In this document: positions 21,885-30,107 of the stretch, one piece after another | Numbering within the stretch: position 1 is the stretch's first letter | How the letters are laid out: every line of letters starts with the position of its first letter | Assembly: GCF_014218295.1 (NCBI RefSeq) | Contig: NZ_AP023287.1 | Location: 4,216,001-4,280,000 of the forward strand | Length of the DNA stretch: 64,000 nt | Source: Mycolicibacterium litorale | GTDB taxonomy: Bacteria > Actinomycetota > Actinomycetes > Mycobacteriales > Mycobacteriaceae | Reading direction: 5' to 3' | Notes under the pieces: generated by a model | The model's input: only the letters and a program-made list of their open reading frames with translations | Told to the model about the DNA's origin: nothing | The model's database searches: none | Translations under genes and position numbers: made by a program

Positions 21885-22814
21885 ATGGGATTGTTCGACG
21901 CACCCGGTATGTGGAAGGGCGTGCTGTGCGCGCCGTTGACCCCCTTCACCTCCGACCTGGCGTTCGTGGACGACGATCGGTTCGCTCAGCAGATCGACTT
22001 CCTCATCGGACAGGGTGTTCCCGCGCTGTCGCCCGGGTTGCATGCCGGTGAGTCACCGAGTCTGTCTGCGGGAGAACGCGATCTGCTCATGCGGCTCACC
22101 GTCGAGGTCGCCGACGGCCGGGTCCCCGTGGTGGCGCACGTGTCCTCGTCCGCCACCCGGCAGTCGGTGGAGCATGCCCAGACCGCGGCGGCCGCCGGGG
22201 CCGCGGCGGTGGTGTCCGCATCCCCGTACTACTGGCAGCCGACCGATGGCGCCCTGATCGACCACTTCGCCGCGATCGCCGAAGCCGTTGACGTGCCGTT
22301 GATTCCGTACGTGTACCCCGGTGACTTGACGCTGGACTCCTTTGCCGCACTGCTGGATGCGCTTCCCACCGCCGGGGGCATCAAGTCCGGCGACTTCGAC
22401 CTGCAGTACCTGACCGAACTGTGCCGGATCGTCGCCGACCGTCGACCCGACTTCTCCGTCTTCGCGGGTGTCGAGTACGCGCTGCCGATGGCGGTCCTCG
22501 GGGGCGCCGGTTGCTTTTCGGCGCTCGGTCTGGTCGCGCCCCGGCTGGTGGCCGCCCTGTCGGCCGCCGTGGAGGCGGGCGATGTCGTGGCGGCGCTGCC
22601 GCTCCAACGGAAGATGTCGGCGCTGTGGCACCTGCTCCGGCCCGGATATCCGGGCCGGGTCAAGGCGGCGTGCACAATCCTCGGCCGCGACCTCGGGCCT
22701 GTCCGTCCTCCGGTGTCCGCCCCGGACGCGGCCGAGGTCAACGCTGTGGAACGGGAGCTGACCGCGCTCGGGCTGACCGAGACCGAGGGTTTCGGGTGGC
22801 GGGCAGCGCCGTAG
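21885..22814 (+). CDS. DapA-family aldolase/lyase
   Basis: The 309-residue TIM-barrel protein belongs to the dihydrodipicolinate synthase/N-acetylneuraminate lyase family. It has the Tyr in IPYVYPGD and Schiff-base Lys 167 in GGIKSGDFD. Instead of the DapA GTTGE motif it shows GLHAGESPSLS, so it is probably a catabolic member and not lysine biosynthesis. Neighbours are an FAD-dependent D-amino-acid-type dehydrogenase and a LysR regulator. That combination occurs in hydroxyproline breakdown (deaminase plus D-hydroxyproline dehydrogenase), offered as a hypothesis. The ATG follows AAGGCGG. The 3' end overlaps the convergent LysR gene by 77 bp. Confidence 0.8.
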   Translation: MGLFDAPGMWKGVLCAPLTPFTSDLAFVDDDRFAQQIDFLIGQGVPALSPGLHAGESPSLSAGERDLLMRLTVEVADGRVPVVAHVSSSATRQSVEHAQTAAAAGAAAVVSASPYYWQPTDGALIDHFAAIAEAVDVPLIPYVYPGDLTLDSFAALLDALPTAGGIKSGDFDLQYLTELCRIVADRRPDFSVFAGVEYALPMAVLGGAGCFSALGLVAPRLVAALSAAVEAGDVVAALPLQRKMSALWHLLRPGYPGRVKAACTILGRDLGPVRPPVSAPDAAEVNAVERELTALGLTETEGFGWRAAP

Positions 22815-23679
22815 CGAGGTCGCTGATCTCGTCGAAATAGGGGCACGGACGGGCCCTGTTCTGCGACAGGAAGAGCGCCGTCTCCAACACCGGACTCACG
22901 ATGTCGACGAACGACACTCCGGGGAACTTCATGTCGCGCAACGGCGCCGGCACGATGGCGACGGCGAAACCGCTGCTGGCGACGCCGAGCTGGCCGAGGT
23001 AATCCGATCCCTGGAAGGCGATCCGCGGGCTGAAACCGCTGTTGCGGCACACCGCGATGATCGTGTCGACGTACTCCGGAGCCACCTCCCGGGAGACCAG
23101 CGCCAGGCGTTCGTCGGCCAGGTCACGCACGCGCAGTTGGGCCCGATGCGCCCACTTTCCGTGGCTGCTCACCGCCGCGACCAACGGCTCCTTCTTCAGG
23201 ACGCGTGAGTCGAACGCGGGGCTGGGGCGGAACGCGCGGGTGAATCCGACGTCGATGGCGCTCGCCGCCAGGTCTGCCTCGATGTCGGCGATGTCCTTGC
23301 AGGTCACCGACACCGCGATACCCGGGCGCGTGTCCCGCAGCCCGGCGATGATGTCCGGCACGGTGGACATGAACGCGGTCGCCACCGCCGAGACACGCAG
23401 GGGTGGTGCGAGCCGGCCGCGTGCGGCCGAGTCGGCCAGCGCCTTGAGCTGCCGGGTGCCGGCCAGCACCCGGCGCGCTTCCTCGGCGAGGGACCGGCCC
23501 GCCGGGGTGAGGGTGACGCTGCGCGATGTCCGCGTGAAAAGCGTGACACCCAATTCCATTTCCAGCAGCTTGATCTGACGACTGAGCGGCGATTGCGACA
23601 CGTGGGTGAGGCTCGCCGCCCGGGTGAAGTTGAGCGTGTCGGCCACCGCCACGAAGTACTCGAGCTGGCGCAATTCCAT
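22738..23679 (-). CDS. LysR-family transcriptional regulator
   Basis: The 313-residue protein has the standard LysR winged helix at residues 1-60 (MELRQLEYFVAVADTLNFTRAASLTHVSQSPLSRQIKLLE). A type 2 periplasmic-binding-like effector domain follows. It is divergent from the FAD oxidoreductase gene (gap of about 83 bp) and convergent with the DapA-family gene, so control of both is likely. The last 25 codons lie antisense to the end of the DapA-family gene, an unusual overlap for two intact genes. The Arg-rich C-terminal tail (RNPRSRSARARSAP) may be a read-through extension. Confidence 0.85.
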   Translation of the reverse strand: MELRQLEYFVAVADTLNFTRAASLTHVSQSPLSRQIKLLEMELGVTLFTRTSRSVTLTPAGRSLAEEARRVLAGTRQLKALADSAARGRLAPPLRVSAVATAFMSTVPDIIAGLRDTRPGIAVSVTCKDIADIEADLAASAIDVGFTRAFRPSPAFDSRVLKKEPLVAAVSSHGKWAHRAQLRVRDLADERLALVSREVAPEYVDTIIAVCRNSGFSPRIAFQGSDYLGQLGVASSGFAVAIVPAPLRDMKFPGVSFVDIVSPVLETALFLSQNRARPCPYFDEISDLATALPATRNPRSRSARARSAPVPQR

Positions 23680-23762
23680 CCCGCGAACGATACCTGTCAG
23701 GTCTAGGTCTGAGACGATCTATGTCTTGGACGAATCGCCGGTACCGAACGAGGATCGATCGC

Positions 23763-25019
23763 GTGACGCAGCAACCCAGGTCCGTCTTGGTGGTCGGTGC
23801 CGGAGCCATCGGGTTGGCTGCGGCCTACCACCTCGCCAAGCGGGGGCTCGACGTCCACGTGCTCGATGCCGGTGAGCCTGGCAAGGGCGCCTCCTGGGGC
23901 AACGGTGGCTGGATCAGCCCCGTCCTCAGTGGCCCGACGCCGGGCCCGGGAATTCCCAGGGTCGGCCTGACGGACACCTTCAGGTCCGACGCCGCCGTGT
24001 CGTTGCGCCCCGACCGGTCGCCGTCGCTGCTGCTGTGGATGGCGCAGTTCGCCCGTCACTGCACCCGCCCCGCGTGGGAGAGGGGCACGCGACGCCTCGC
24101 CGCACTGTCGCAGCACATGCTGGCCTCGTACGGAGAGCTCAGCCGGCTGGGCATCGACGTCTCGCTTCAGCAGGCCGGCAATCTGCGCGCCTGCCCCTCC
24201 CCCGAGGCTGCCCGGCAGGAACTCGCCGCGCTTTCGTTGATGAAGGAGTACGGTTTCGACGTTCCGGACGACATCCTCGACGCCGACCGACTGCATGCGC
24301 TGGAACCGGCGCTGACCGAGTACGCCCGCGCCGGGTTCCTGCTGCCCTCCGAGATGCACGTCGACCCTGGGGTTTTCACGTCGGCACTGGCTGAGTACCT
24401 CCGCTCCCGTGGTGTGCAGATCACCACCGGCGCCCAGGTGAAGCGGCTCACCGTGCGCGACGGCCGGGTGCGTCAGGTGGTGACGTCACAGGGTTCGTTC
24501 GAGACGGACAGCGTCCTGGTCGCCGGCGGCCTGCAGTCCCGAGAACTGTTGCGGCCGCTGCGCATCCGCCTCCCCCTTCGGGGCGGTAAGGGATACAGCT
24601 TCTTCGTCGCGACGGAGCAGGCGCCTCGGCGTCCGATGTATCTGTCGACGACGAAGGTCGGCGTCACACCGCTCGAGGGCGGGTACCGGGTGGTCGGCGG
24701 TCTCGAGTTCGGCGCCGAAGACCTGTCGATCAACCAGTCGATGGTGGACGCGATGATCGCGGTGACGCGCCGGTACGTGACGTGGCCGGCCCACACCCCA
24801 CCGCAGCAGGTGTGGGCCGGTCTACGGCCGATGACACCCGACGGCCTGCCGATCATGGACCGGATCCCGGACGTCACGAACACCTATGTCTCGACCGGCC
24901 ACGGCATGCTCGGAGTCGGCTACGCGATGACGTGCGGCGACCTCATGGCCGACTTCATCGCGGAGTCCCGTAAGCGGCCGGTCCTGGATCCGATGTCGCT
25001 GGTGCGATTCGGCAGTTGA
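23763..25019 (+). CDS. FAD-dependent D-amino-acid dehydrogenase-type oxidoreductase
   Basis: The 418-residue protein starts with the dinucleotide-binding motif VLVVGAGAIGLAAAYHLAKRG and has the DadA/DAO layout: GKGASWGNGGWI, the substrate-domain LRLPLRGGKGYS segment, and the C-terminal WAGLRPMTPDGLPIMD and GHGMLGVGYAMTCG motifs. It would oxidise a D-amino acid or D-hydroxyproline-like substrate and pass electrons to the respiratory chain. The GTG at 23763 lies about nine bases after GAGG; an ATG at 23721 is possible and adds 14 residues. The LysR gene lies divergent and the DapA-family gene is close by. Confidence 0.82.
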   Translation: MTQQPRSVLVVGAGAIGLAAAYHLAKRGLDVHVLDAGEPGKGASWGNGGWISPVLSGPTPGPGIPRVGLTDTFRSDAAVSLRPDRSPSLLLWMAQFARHCTRPAWERGTRRLAALSQHMLASYGELSRLGIDVSLQQAGNLRACPSPEAARQELAALSLMKEYGFDVPDDILDADRLHALEPALTEYARAGFLLPSEMHVDPGVFTSALAEYLRSRGVQITTGAQVKRLTVRDGRVRQVVTSQGSFETDSVLVAGGLQSRELLRPLRIRLPLRGGKGYSFFVATEQAPRRPMYLSTTKVGVTPLEGGYRVVGGLEFGAEDLSINQSMVDAMIAVTRRYVTWPAHTPPQQVWAGLRPMTPDGLPIMDRIPDVTNTYVSTGHGMLGVGYAMTCGDLMADFIAESRKRPVLDPMSLVRFGS

Positions 25020-25025
25020 CACCGC

Positions 25026-26273
25026 TCAGGACGTGACCGCCACCTGGCCGCGGTCGACCTTCTGCGGACCATCGCCACCGGGCCGGATGTCGAAGTCGAA
25101 GATCTCGGTCGGCAGGAACACCGAGCAGCACGCGTTCGGGATGTCGACCACACCGCCGATCCGCCCCTCGATCGGGGACGTGCCCAGGATCAGATACGCC
25201 TGCTCCCCGGTGTAGCCCCACTTGTCCAGGTAGGCGATCGCGTTCAGGCAGGCATTGCGGTACGCGAGCGTGGCGTCCATGTAGGCGTTGCGGTTTTCGG
25301 CGTGATCCACCGACACCCCGATGAAGGTCAGCCATTCGGAATAGAGCGGCTCGACCCGGCCCGGCATGAACACCGGGTTGGTGGTGATGCCGTACGTCTG
25401 CATCCCGCCCTTGATCAGTTCGACGTGCATGTCGATGTAGCCGCCCATCTCGATGGCGCCACAGAAGTTGATCTCACCGTCGCCCTGAGAGAAGTGCAGG
25501 TCGCCGCCCGAGAGCATCGCGCCGTCGACGAAGACCGGATAGAAGATCCGGCTCCCCCTGGTGAAGTTCTTGATGTCGTGATTGCCACCGTTCTCCCTGG
25601 CGGGGACGGTGCGGGTACCGTCGGCTCCGATCGCCCTCAGCAGGTCGCCGGAGGCGGTACCACCCAGCGTTCCGTCCGCCAGTGGCGGCAAGGCCAGCGG
25701 CGGCACCCGGTCGGGATCGGTGGAGATCAGCGCCCGTTCGCGTTCGTTCCACTTCGCGAGCAGATCCGGGGACGGCGCGGTGCCGAACAGGCCGGGGTGG
25801 GTGATACCGGTGTAGCGGACGCCGGGCACGTGCCGCGAGGTGCACTGCTGGCCGTGGAAATCCCAGATCGCCTTGTAGGCATCGGGATAGTAGTCGGTGA
25901 GGAAGCCGCCGCCGTTGACCTTGGCGAAGATGCCGGAGTATCCCCAGCCCTCACCGCAGTTCGGGCCGTTGGTCTGCGGCACCGGCCCGAGGTCGAGGAT
26001 GTCGACCACCAGCAGGTCTCCGGGCTCGGCGCCCTCGACGGCGATCGGTCCCGAAAGCATGTGGCAGGGAGCCAGGTCGACATCGCGGACGTCGTTGGCC
26101 GAGTCGTTGTTGCCGATCTGGCCGTCGGTCCACTCCTTGCACTCGATCCGGAACTCGCTGCCCGGTTTGACCGTCGCCGCCGCCGGGACGTCCGGATGCC
26201 AGCGGTTGTGGCCGGGGACCGCCTGATCCCGCATCGACTTGGACTGATCAACGCTGAACACGACTTCGGGCAT
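25026..26273 (-). CDS. amiE: acetamidase/formamidase
   Basis: The 415-residue protein belongs to the FmdA/AmdA family: MPEVVFSVDQSKSM, PGHNRWHPDVPA, GDLLVVDILDLGPV, the FPGxxHPG-like region (TGITHPGLFGTAP), GGDLHFSQGDGEINFCGAIEMGG and VDIPNACCSVFLP. It hydrolyses short aliphatic amides to ammonia and acid. The ATG follows AAAAAGGAG, a strong ribosome site, and overlaps the end of the amiS-like gene by 26 bp. The operon order (FmdB-like, amiS, this gene, with MarR and amide-binding genes upstream) matches the inducible acetamidase locus of M. smegmatis. Confidence 0.87.
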   Translation of the reverse strand: MPEVVFSVDQSKSMRDQAVPGHNRWHPDVPAAATVKPGSEFRIECKEWTDGQIGNNDSANDVRDVDLAPCHMLSGPIAVEGAEPGDLLVVDILDLGPVPQTNGPNCGEGWGYSGIFAKVNGGGFLTDYYPDAYKAIWDFHGQQCTSRHVPGVRYTGITHPGLFGTAPSPDLLAKWNERERALISTDPDRVPPLALPPLADGTLGGTASGDLLRAIGADGTRTVPARENGGNHDIKNFTRGSRIFYPVFVDGAMLSGGDLHFSQGDGEINFCGAIEMGGYIDMHVELIKGGMQTYGITTNPVFMPGRVEPLYSEWLTFIGVSVDHAENRNAYMDATLAYRNACLNAIAYLDKWGYTGEQAYLILGTSPIEGRIGGVVDIPNACCSVFLPTEIFDFDIRPGGDGPQKVDRGQVAVTS

Positions 26274-26931
26274 GCGACGACTCCTTTTTCGGTGAGGTGG
26301 TGGCCGCGGGCGCGACCGAGGACGGGGCATCGGACCTGGGCACGCCGAGTCGGCGGCCGAGAGGTATCGCGAGAACTATTGCGGCAACGCCGATCACCGC
26401 GATGGTCACGGCGGGGACGGCCCCGGTCTGCCATTGGCCGGCCACGATCAGAAACGCCGGGACCGCAGCGGTCACCACCCCGTCGACGACGGCGACGACT
26501 CCGACCGCCGGGCCCAGCGCGGCACGATCCAGACCGAGCAGGAGGAACAACAGGAACCACAGCACGGCCCACAGCAGCCAGATCACACCGAACGCCGGAT
26601 CGGCTTCCTTCGCGAACGCGTGCCAGGCGTAGCCGATCGCGGCGAATGCGACGAACAGCGAGAACCAGCCCAGACCTTCACCGCCCCACCCGGTGGTGTT
26701 GTTGACGGCCACCCACAGATATGTGAAGCCGAACAGATAGAGCCCCGAGGCGCCGAAGATGACCGCAGGATCGCCGCCGGACTGAACGATCAACACCGTG
26801 GGCGTCACCACCTGCAGCGCCCCGACGAAGAAGTTCAGCGGCGTCGCGCCCTGCGGGCTGATGCGACCGAGCAGCATCAGGCCGTCGATGATCAGAACAG
26901 CTCCCACGTACAACAGCCCGACGCCGCCCAT
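26248..26931 (-). CDS. amiS: AmiS/UreI-family amide channel
   Basis: The 227-residue membrane protein has six hydrophobic segments and the AmiS/UreI signature: GLLYVGAVLIIDGLMLLG, ATPLNFFVGALQV and LYLFGFTYLWVAVN. The channel lets urea or short amides enter the cell. A hydrophilic tail of about 35 residues follows the last segment and overlaps the amidase start. The ATG at 26931 sits five bases from the end of the FmdB-like gene, indicating a single transcript. Confidence 0.87.
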   Translation of the reverse strand: MGGVGLLYVGAVLIIDGLMLLGRISPQGATPLNFFVGALQVVTPTVLIVQSGGDPAVIFGASGLYLFGFTYLWVAVNNTTGWGGEGLGWFSLFVAFAAIGYAWHAFAKEADPAFGVIWLLWAVLWFLLFLLLGLDRAALGPAVGVVAVVDGVVTAAVPAFLIVAGQWQTGAVPAVTIAVIGVAAIVLAIPLGRRLGVPRSDAPSSVAPAATTSPKKESSHARSRVQR

Positions 26932-26935
26932 CGGA

Positions 26936-27220
26936 CTACCACCGGGGCAGGGCGGGCAGCCGCGGATCGCGGCGGGGCGGCCGGGGACGACCGAGGGCCG
27001 CCGGGATCTCGGTGGTGACGGCGGGATGTTCCGCACTGGCCGACGCGAGGTCGGCGAGCCGGTGTTGACCGGCGCTGAAGGTGGTCAGCGGCGGCGAACC
27101 GAACACGCGTCGCGCCGGCACGCCGCAGCCAGGGCAGAGCGGCGCCGCCACGACATCGGCGATGGCACAGGTGACGTCGAAGGAGCCGCAGTCCGAACAG
27201 CGGAAGGAGTAGGTCGGCAT
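26936..27220 (-). CDS. amiD: FmdB-type zinc ribbon protein
   Basis: The 94-residue protein begins MPTYSFRCSDCG and has the two CxxC pairs (CSDC and CPGC) of the FmdB zinc-ribbon family. FmdB-type proteins accompany formamidase and acetamidase genes and are thought to act in regulation or assembly. The first gene of the amidase operon in this window, it starts ten bases after a perfect MarR-type palindrome. The symbol rests on the gene order known from M. smegmatis. The C-terminal half is low-complexity (Arg/Pro-rich). Confidence 0.75.
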   Translation of the reverse strand: MPTYSFRCSDCGSFDVTCAIADVVAAPLCPGCGVPARRVFGSPPLTTFSAGQHRLADLASASAEHPAVTTEIPAALGRPRPPRRDPRLPALPRW

Positions 27221-27229
27221 GACACCTCA

Positions 27230-27245
27230 TTTCATCTAGATGAAA
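27230..27245. promoter_or_regulatory. MarR-type operator at the amidase operon start
   Basis: TTTCATCTAGATGAAA is a perfect 16-bp palindrome ten bases before the FmdB-like start. A second half-site, TTCAGATGAAAC, lies at 27250-27261. The sequence is AT-rich in a GC-rich background. It is the likely site of the adjacent MarR repressor. Confidence 0.75.
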
Positions 27246-27319
27246 TATATTCAGATGAAACTAAATGTCAATGGGTCGGCGCCGACGCCTGGCTGCCGCG
27301 GCAGTTCGACGTCAGGAGG

Positions 27320-27739
27320 TCAGGCCTGAGGTCTTTCGACGAGTTCGCGCAGTTGGTCGACGTCGAGCCCCCACGACTCGAAGGCCACTCGCTCGGCATC
27401 GGCGACGGCTCCGGCCAGTCGACTGCGCAGGGTCCGCCCCCGGGGACTCAGGCCGACCAAGACGCGGCGGCGGTCCTGCAGATCGGCGGTCCGGTACATC
27501 AGTCCTTGGGAGACAAGGCGATCCACGGTGCGGGTGAGAGTGGGACCGGTGATCAGGGTGGCCTGCGCCAGGTCCGTCATGGGCACGGTACGGCGGGCGG
27601 CCAGTTCGTCGAGCACACGCCAGTCCTCGAGCTTGAGGGCCGAGTCGGCCAGCACGCGGGAGATGGCCGACTCCGCGTGCTGGGTCAGGCGCGCGAGGGG
27701 CAGCAGCAGATTGGTGCGGGGCTGCTGTCCGGCGGCCAT
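27320..27739 (-). CDS. amiA: MarR-family repressor of the amidase operon
   Basis: The 139-residue protein has the MarR winged helix: LKLEDWRVLDELAARRTVPMTDLAQATLITGPTLTRTVDRLVSQGL, then the wing ADLQDRRRVLVGLSPRGR. In M. smegmatis AmiA is the negative regulator of the acetamidase genes and sits in the same place. Palindromes lie on both sides of the gene: one before the FmdB-like gene and one in the divergent gap to the amide-binding protein gene. Confidence 0.8.
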   Translation of the reverse strand: MAAGQQPRTNLLLPLARLTQHAESAISRVLADSALKLEDWRVLDELAARRTVPMTDLAQATLITGPTLTRTVDRLVSQGLMYRTADLQDRRRVLVGLSPRGRTLRSRLAGAVADAERVAFESWGLDVDQLRELVERPQA

Positions 27740-27785
27740 CGTGAGCGTCTCCTCGCTACATCCCGGGTCTGTTCAGGATGGATTA

Positions 27786-27798
27786 TTTCTGATAGAAA
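27786..27798. promoter_or_regulatory. palindrome between amiA- and amiC-like genes
   Basis: TTTCTGATAGAAA has 5-bp arms around a 3-base centre and lies in the 100-bp gap between the divergent MarR and amide-binding genes. It is a likely second MarR operator but differs from the 27230 site. Confidence 0.5.
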
Positions 27799-27839
27799 GC
27801 ATCCACGCGCAGGATACACGCGATCGACGGTGATCTGGG

Positions 27840-28916
27840 GTGCAGAAGCACGAAGGTGAGTTCCGCGTCGGGCTGGTGATCCCACTGCAGGGGCCGGCCG
27901 GGATCTTCGCGCCCTCGTGCGAGGCGGTCGCCGAGCTCGCCACAAGAGAGGTCAACGATCGCGGCGGGTTGCACGGACGCGAAGTCACCATCGAGGTGCT
28001 CGACGGCGGGGCGTCCGGCGCGGCGGTCGCCCGAACGGTCGCCGACCGGCTTCGCCGGGGCCTGGATGCGGTGACCGGGTGGCATATCTCCGCCGTGCGC
28101 AACATCCTGTCCCCGATCGTCAGGGACCAGATCCCCTACGTGTACACGTCGCTGTACGAGGGCGGCGAACACACGCCAGGCGTGTTCTGCACCGGCGAGA
28201 CGCCGCGTATCCAGATCGCGCCCGCGCTGGCGTGGCTCCGTGACCATTTCGGGATCCGGTCGTGGTGCCTCGTCGGCGACGACTACGTCTGGCCGCGCGC
28301 GTCGGCAGCCGCGGCCCGGGCGTACTGCCGCGAGCTGCGGCTGGACCTGAAGCAGGAGATCTACGTCCCGTACGGATCGGCCGATTTCCGGGCACCGGTG
28401 CAGCAGGCGATCGATTCGGGCGCCCAGGCCGTCCTGATGCTGTTGGTCGGCCACGACGCGGTGCTGTTCAACCGGGAGTTCGCCCAGTGCGGCGGACATG
28501 ACCGGATGGCCCGGTTCAGCCCGCTGATGGAGGAGAACATGCTCCTGGCCAGCGGCGCCGGCTCGACCGAGAACCTGTATGTCGCCGCCGCGTACTTCAA
28601 TTCGCTTGCCACCGCGGGCGCGATGGATCTCATGGGTCGCTACATCACCTCCTACGGCGCCGACGCACCGCCGCTGAACGCGATGGCCGAGTCCTGCTAC
28701 GAAGGGCTGCTCACCTTGGAGGCGCTGTTCGACCGGGCCCGCACCCCGGCGATCGGCGAGCTGATGGCCTCCGCACAGCATGTCGGCTTCGACAGCCCTC
28801 GCGGACCGATGAACATGCGCGACAACCACCTTGACCAGCAGGTCTACATCGCCACCGCCGCAGGCTACGACTTCGACATCCTGGACTCGCTCAGTGGTGC
28901 CGCTCTGTGCGACTGA
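27840..28916 (+). CDS. amiC: AmiC-like amide-sensing periplasmic-binding-fold protein
   Basis: The 358-residue protein has the type I periplasmic-binding fold of the AmiC/UrtA/FmdD group: FRVGLVIPLQGPAGIFAPSC, AELATREVNDRGGLHGREV, PYVYTSLYEGGEHTPGVFCTGE and WCLVGDDYVWPR. No signal peptide or lipobox is present, so it is probably a cytoplasmic sensor, as AmiC is in Pseudomonas and M. smegmatis, and not an ABC transporter component. No permease or ATPase genes are adjacent, which agrees. It starts at GTG and diverges from the MarR gene. Confidence 0.8.
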   Translation: MQKHEGEFRVGLVIPLQGPAGIFAPSCEAVAELATREVNDRGGLHGREVTIEVLDGGASGAAVARTVADRLRRGLDAVTGWHISAVRNILSPIVRDQIPYVYTSLYEGGEHTPGVFCTGETPRIQIAPALAWLRDHFGIRSWCLVGDDYVWPRASAAAARAYCRELRLDLKQEIYVPYGSADFRAPVQQAIDSGAQAVLMLLVGHDAVLFNREFAQCGGHDRMARFSPLMEENMLLASGAGSTENLYVAAAYFNSLATAGAMDLMGRYITSYGADAPPLNAMAESCYEGLLTLEALFDRARTPAIGELMASAQHVGFDSPRGPMNMRDNHLDQQVYIATAAGYDFDILDSLSGAALCD

Positions 28917-28952
28917 CCAACCTCACCGCGGGTGCCGTGCCGCTGCGCCGGG

Positions 28953-30107
28953 TCACCGCGGACAGGTGCCGGTCGACCCGCCCGCCCTGACGGTGTCCAC
29001 GAACCGCTCCACGTCCGGGAGTGAGGCGGCGATGACGCCGCGGTGGTCGTGGCCGTCGTACACCCGGTAGTCGAGCGCAGCATCCTTGGCGCACATGGCT
29101 TTCGCGAGCTCGTCCACCCCGGCCGGCGACACCGCGGCATCGGCGGTCCCCTGGACCAGCATGACGGGCACGCGGGGTGAGAGGCGGATAGGATCCTGAC
29201 GGTCGAGGTAGGCGCGCAGTGCGCCCAGCTCCGCGTCGGGTGCGAACACCTGTCCAGGCGGAACGGGTGGGACGGCGTTGACCTGGGCGACGCATGCGGT
29301 GCGTGCCGTGGTCAGCAACGAGCGCGCCTGGTCGGTGAAGATCTGGTCCGGATCGATCGACGGATCGACCACCGCCCCGCCGAGCACCAACAATGGCAGG
29401 AACCGCTGGGCCGCAGTGGCTTCGGGGCGACCGGCGCGGATCAGGTCGACGGCCTGGTTCAGCCCCACGCCGCCGGGCGCCATCGACACCACACCCAGCA
29501 GCGACAGGGCGGGGTCGCGCTGCTCGGCGGCCGCGGTGAACAGCACGGCCTGGCCGCCCTGGCTGTGGCCGATGGCCACCCACTCGGTGCCGATCGAGGA
29601 ATCGAGACCCCGTGCCGCCCGGACGATGTCGGCCACCGTGTTGGCTTCGCTGACGCCGTCGACGTAGGGATGTCCACCGGGGGTGCCAAGCCCCTGGTAG
29701 TCGGTCTGGACGACGGCGTAGCCGCGCGCCACCCACGTATCGAGCATGCGGTTGACCAGGCCGACGTAGTCGTGGACGAGTCCGTCGGCGGTGTCCGCCG
29801 AGGGGGCACAGGTGTCGGCGTAGCCGGTGGTGCCGTGCGCCCAGCTGACGACGGGCCAGCCGCCGTCCGGGGGTTCCCCCTTCGGCACCGACACCGTGCC
29901 CGACACCACGATGGGCCGGCCGCGCGAGTCGTCGGAGACATAGGTGATCAGCCGGGTGTCACCACTGGGCAGCGCGGCGGCGGTGGTCAAGGGCTCGGCG
30001 GTGAGCAGCTGCCCGGCTCGCAATTCGGGTTCGGCCGCGGGGGTGCAGCCGGCGAGCAGGGCAGCCGCAGCCGCCCCGACGAGCCAGCGCCTGGCCCGGT
30101 CAGTCAT
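28953..30107 (-). CDS. lipoprotein lipase/esterase (secretory lipase family)
   Basis: The 384-residue protein has a lipoprotein signal with lipobox LLAGC (Cys 21). An alpha/beta hydrolase of the secretory lipase (LIP) type follows: VVSWAHGTTGYADTCAPS, the nucleophile elbow AIGHSQGGQA (Ser near residue 182), PVMLVQGTADAAVSP with the acid, and YDGHDHRGVIAAS with the His. It would be anchored outside the membrane and hydrolyse acyl esters. The ATG overlaps the end of the upstream SDR gene by eight bases, so the two form an operon. Confidence 0.82.
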   Translation of the reverse strand: MTDRARRWLVGAAAAALLAGCTPAAEPELRAGQLLTAEPLTTAAALPSGDTRLITYVSDDSRGRPIVVSGTVSVPKGEPPDGGWPVVSWAHGTTGYADTCAPSADTADGLVHDYVGLVNRMLDTWVARGYAVVQTDYQGLGTPGGHPYVDGVSEANTVADIVRAARGLDSSIGTEWVAIGHSQGGQAVLFTAAAEQRDPALSLLGVVSMAPGGVGLNQAVDLIRAGRPEATAAQRFLPLLVLGGAVVDPSIDPDQIFTDQARSLLTTARTACVAQVNAVPPVPPGQVFAPDAELGALRAYLDRQDPIRLSPRVPVMLVQGTADAAVSPAGVDELAKAMCAKDAALDYRVYDGHDHRGVIAASLPDVERFVDTVRAGGSTGTCPR

